64,000 nucleotides of DNA. It comes from Phytoseiulus persimilis (lineage: Eukaryota > Arthropoda > Arachnida > Mesostigmata > Phytoseiidae). A program made the translations under genes and the position numbers. Numbering within the stretch: the stretch's first letter is position 1; every line of letters starts with the position of its first letter. Below the pieces are notes generated by a model. That model did no database searches and was not told where the DNA came from. It saw only the letters and a list, made by a program, of their open reading frames with translations. The stretch is from positions 41,850,001-41,914,000 of the forward strand of contig CM075101.1 of assembly GCA_037576195.1 (NCBI GenBank), in the 5' to 3' direction. Shown here piece by piece: positions 60,998-64,000 of the stretch.

Positions 60998-61786
60998 GCT
61001 AACGAAACACAATCGTTCCTGCTCCCCATGCCCTTGGCCGGAAGAATGAATGGGTGCTTTCGAAAACTCGAAGTTGTGCTCGTCCCGCAAGAGAATCCCG
61101 GAACTCGTTCGGCCGGGGCGATTATGGCAGGTTCAAGTCTTCGGTGAGCGAAGCTGGTCCCGCGGCCAAAGACTCGGATTGACACAACGGGCCGAGATGA
61201 GTACCGTATGTTAGATCACCTCGAGTACCTTAAAGCCGCTAGCGGAAGAGGAACCTGCAACGAGGTCGGTCAGCTGCCGGGTCGAGATTCGAAACTGTGC
61301 TGGAATACAGCCAAAGCTCCTGGTCTCGTCGCTGGAATACATCACGGGAGACCTGGGCGTCGCAGCGGCGCAACACGTAGAGGTGAACAGAGCCTAGAGC
61401 TCCACAGGTCCATGGGAAGCGCTTTTCGATAGAGCACTCGATGAACCGTCGACTAGTTCGATTGCGCCAAGGAGCTCGTCTCTAGCTGTATGGCAAGACT
61501 GGGGGCCGTTTCATAGGAGAACATTTCTTCGAATTAAAGTTCATTCCCGCGGAGAACGATAAGCTCGCACCTTTCTGCCCGATTGGCCGTGAGAGTTTCC
61601 CGAACGAAACGAGCCGTATGGGAACCCGGCAGTTCATTTAATGTAGATTGCGACGGCTTCCTCTTTGGAGTTTTCGACTGGGCTCTCCAACTCTGACGAT
61701 CGGTACCACTGATGCTCCATAGCCCTTAACTCCTGTGCAAGATGACGGGTTCGAACAATGAACAGAACAATCTGATTTCTCAAGAG
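60998..61786. other. Intergenic between convergent genes
   Basis: Open frames occur on both strands around 61210-61390 but none has a start, splice sites and a recognisable family together. Nothing else seen. Confidence 0.4.
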
Positions 61787-61792
61787 TTTATT
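61787..61792 (-). terminator. Polyadenylation signal of the secreted repeat-protein gene
   Basis: TTTATT on the plus strand reads AATAAA on the minus strand, 41 bases past the stop codon. Confidence 0.7.
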
Positions 61793-61832
61793 TCGATGAC
61801 AAAAACATAGGTATGATTATTTTGGCTTAGTG

Positions 61833-62411
61833 CTAAACGTTCCTAGCGGAGGGCAGCTCAAACGGTGTAGATCGTGTCATGTCGCTGATCGACGCTGCTT
61901 CTTCCGGAGAGAACGTCGATGAATCTGCCTTGAGCAAAGCGTATCTGGTGGCTTGATCGAGATTCAGAAGGTACCTTGTAGCTCCCGAGAGACCTCCCGC
62001 AGCATATGCTTCACGGAGTTCCTTGAAACTGTTCTGGACTCTGTCGACGACGCCGATGGGTGCTGCGGTGGTGGTCAACGGTGAAGGAGCTTCGGTTGCC
62101 ATCGGAGGAGCCTGGCTCAATTCTGGTGCGGCACTCGCAGCGTCGGTGGCACTCGCAGCATCGATGGCACTCGCAGCGTCGGTGGCACTCGCAGCATCGG
62201 TGGCACTCGCAGCATCGGTGGCACTCGCAGCATCGGTGGCACTCGCAGCATCGACGGCACTCGCAGTATTGGTGGCACTCGCGGTCTGGATGGCACTCGC
62301 GGTCTGGATGGCACTGGTAGCATCGGTGGCATTCGCAGCATCGATGGCACTCGCGAACGCTGGAAGTGCGACCAGCAGAACAAAGCTGAGGACTACGCTG
62401 GAGCAATGCAT
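61833..62411 (-). CDS. Small secreted alanine-rich hexapeptide-repeat protein
   Basis: A single-exon frame of 192 residues. The frame extends 52 codons further upstream, but the ATG at 62411 is chosen because a signal peptide starts there (MHCSSVVLSFVLL, cleavage after FASA at residue 22) and a TATA box lies about 95 bases ahead. Residues 23-94 are twelve hexapeptides on the pattern A-(T/I/V)-(D/Q/N)-(A/T)-(A/T)-(S/N). Residues 95-120 are a Pro/Thr/Ala linker. Residues 121-192 form a charged, probably helical domain (FKELREAY, GATRYLLNLDQATRYALL). The mature protein has no cysteine. TATA, short leader, no intron and a nearby polyadenylation signal suggest a compact, strongly expressed gene. 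Function unknown: mucin-like, cuticular, silk-like or ice-binding roles are only guesses. Confidence 0.8.
   Translation of the reverse strand: MHCSSVVLSFVLLVALPAFASAIDAANATDATSAIQTASAIQTASATNTASAVDAASATDAASATDAASATDAASATDAASAIDAASATDAASAAPELSQAPPMATEAPSPLTTTAAPIGVVDRVQNSFKELREAYAAGGLSGATRYLLNLDQATRYALLKADSSTFSPEEAASISDMTRSTPFELPSARNV
62130..62345 (-). repeat. 18-bp coding tandem repeat, 12 copies
   Basis: The plus-strand unit is GGCACTCGCAGCATCGGT with small changes. It encodes the hexapeptide repeats of the secreted protein on the minus strand. The central copies are nearly identical and the outer ones diverged (GTCTGG, TATTGG variants), as expected from unequal exchange. Confidence 0.95.
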
Positions 62412-62504
62412 GATTTCAACGATCTTCTCTATAGAATCTGAGACAAAGGTCTTGAACAAGCGAGGTTGCGAGTTGAAGTGAACTCTGGTAGGCTCCGGGG
62501 CACG

Positions 62505-62511
62505 TTTTATA
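62505..62511 (-). promoter_or_regulatory. TATA box of the secreted repeat-protein gene
   Basis: TATAAAA on the minus strand in the context CAGCTATAAAACGTGCC. This predicts transcription start near 62478 and a 5' leader of about 65-70 bases. Confidence 0.7.
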
Positions 62512-64000
62512 GCTGGTCTCAGCACTCCTCTCCACGGCTCCTCCGCATGAGGGTACTTCGTTTGCAATCAGGGGTCGGATATCGAGGGTCTTGAATTCGG
62601 CTTAACCGCACACCGCAGATTCTCACCCAGATTCCGGAGAGTCTCGGTGAACCTGGAACTCCCTTTTCATGGTGGATGGCGAGTGAACCGGGACGAGTTC
62701 TGGGGTTCCCAGACGCATCGAGACCGAGCACTTTCTAAGGATCGGATGTAATCCATTTCGTTGCCTCAACCCAGCGCTCTTTCGAGTCGGATTTCATCTT
62801 CTACCCGACCAGACCTCGACTCAGTGCGGTCGTTGAGAACGCATGCCTGCTCGCTCGCTACGAGCCATCGCGAAAACGGTGATCGTGGCACCCTTCCTCC
62901 CTGAAATTTTAAGAGATCAAGCAAACATATGAGCACCCTAACACTACAGAAATACTCACACATATTCACAGAGACCACAGCACTGAACCCGTTAGCCCTT
63001 CTCCCACGCTCTCACTTTCGAATGGTTCTCATGGATCTCATCCGCTTCGAACTCGTGCTTGGCACCTCTGGGTACTTCGTGATGGGGCTGACTGTGCGCG
63101 TGATCCGCGTCCATTGATTTCCCGCGCTCATCATGTCTCTCACAAGTTGTTAGACGTATTTCGCGGGAGCAGCACACCTCAACGCCGCGCGAGGCGTAGA
63201 ACGGCCGCCTACACAAAGCGTAGAAACTACATACAGCTGTTTTTCCAGTCGAAATTGCTTGGAGCATTTGGGCCAGTCGATGTCTGTCTTCGAGGCGCTC
63301 ACTCATTCGGAAATTCACGACACCAACTCCCCCGTGGAGCCATTTACATTCTTCTCTGGAATTCTAGCTCGAAGCATCGTCGACACGCGCTACATATCCT
63401 GACATGAGAGTCAAGCCAAGTATCGACCATTGGGGAACCCCGGCGCTAATCGCACAACGTACGCCTCTCTACGTGATGAGGCTCATCCTACAGATATGAG
63501 AATATTATCCTCCGGAGATGAGGCGTAAACTCTTCTAAGTGTCGAGAACTCCACATTCTGCCGATTCGAAACCACGTCTACACGTCACGTGTACAGGACC
63601 AATGCTGCCACTCCTGGATAGCTCCGATTCCTCTTTCGGAACACTTTTAGTTACTTCCACGTCAGTCGTCAGCTTCGCTACTCCTCGTCTCAATCCGAGT
63701 GGCTGCTCGACAGAACAGGCTCAGATCGGGATGGTATACGCTGATGGAACTGACCACTCGAGCCGAGACCGTGGCCACGAGAATGGTCAACAAAGTCTGT
63801 GTCGCGTTGCTCGTTCTCAATCTATTGAGCGGTGGATCATCGCGTATTCAATGGTCGTCGATTGATCCGATCGAATAAGAATCCACGGAAAACCTAAAAC
63901 CGACCCGAAATTGAAAATTCTAAGAGTTTCGTTTGTGTGAGCAGAGTTAATGATTTGAATGGAGTCACAATAGCTCGAGCTGCTTCGAATAGTTGGAGGG
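62512..64000. other. No supported gene to the window edge
   Basis: No exon chain recognised. A 31-codon frame at 63783-63878 (+) starts like a signal peptide (MVNKVCVALLVLNLL) and could be the first exon of a gene running off the window, but has no clear donor. Confidence 0.4.

Noticed and set aside
1..64000. CRISPR arrays, prokaryotic operons, rRNA or tRNA genes
   Set aside because: No spaced direct repeats, ribosome-binding-site-led gene clusters or conserved RNA motifs were seen. The tandem repeats present are coding or microsatellite.

Overview
This is animal nuclear DNA, most likely from an arthropod. The genes are split by GT-AG introns of about 80-180 bases, with a few very long ones. 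The protein families are metazoan, polyadenylation signals are AATAAA, and there are short inverted-repeat DNA transposons of hAT and pogo/Tigger type. Base composition is near balanced and rich in CpG-containing words. Long-intron gene structure and family content would fit a mite or other chelicerate, but nothing in the sequence fixes the species.

Layout, left to right. (1) 1-5541: no supported gene. (2) 5542-13941 (+): a divergent LDL-receptor-related membrane protein. A signal-peptide exon is separated by a 4.6 kb intron from six compact exons coding three YWTD propellers, each followed by an EGF-like module, then one transmembrane helix. Its last few codons are unresolved. (3) 17800-19100 (+): a two-exon, 389-residue kinase of the GSK-3 family, clearly a diverged paralog. 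(4) 25004-49521 (+): a complete ELL-type RNA polymerase II elongation factor of 584 residues in six exons, including a 16-codon exon stranded between introns of 18.0 and 4.4 kb. The introns carry drifting tetranucleotide tracts and a few unexplained antisense open frames. (5) About 49.6-57.2 kb: an AT-richer stretch that looks like untranslated or intronic sequence. (6) 57934-60930 (+): the 3' part of a gene ending in an extended PHD zinc finger, with two small transposons in its introns (hAT MITE with perfect 8-bp target duplication, Tigger-like MITE with 24-bp inverted ends). (7) 61787-62511 (-): a complete intronless gene for a small secreted alanine-rich protein made largely of hexapeptide repeats, with TATA box and polyadenylation signal. 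(8) 62512-64000: no supported gene.

The genes do not form an operon or shared pathway. They are ordinary separate eukaryotic loci: a receptor, a signalling kinase, a transcription elongation factor, a probable chromatin or ubiquitin-linked zinc-finger protein and a secreted repeat protein. The exon models were built by hand from splice consensus, phase agreement and protein similarity recalled from the families. All reading phases close exactly in the LRP, GSK-3, ELL and PHD models.
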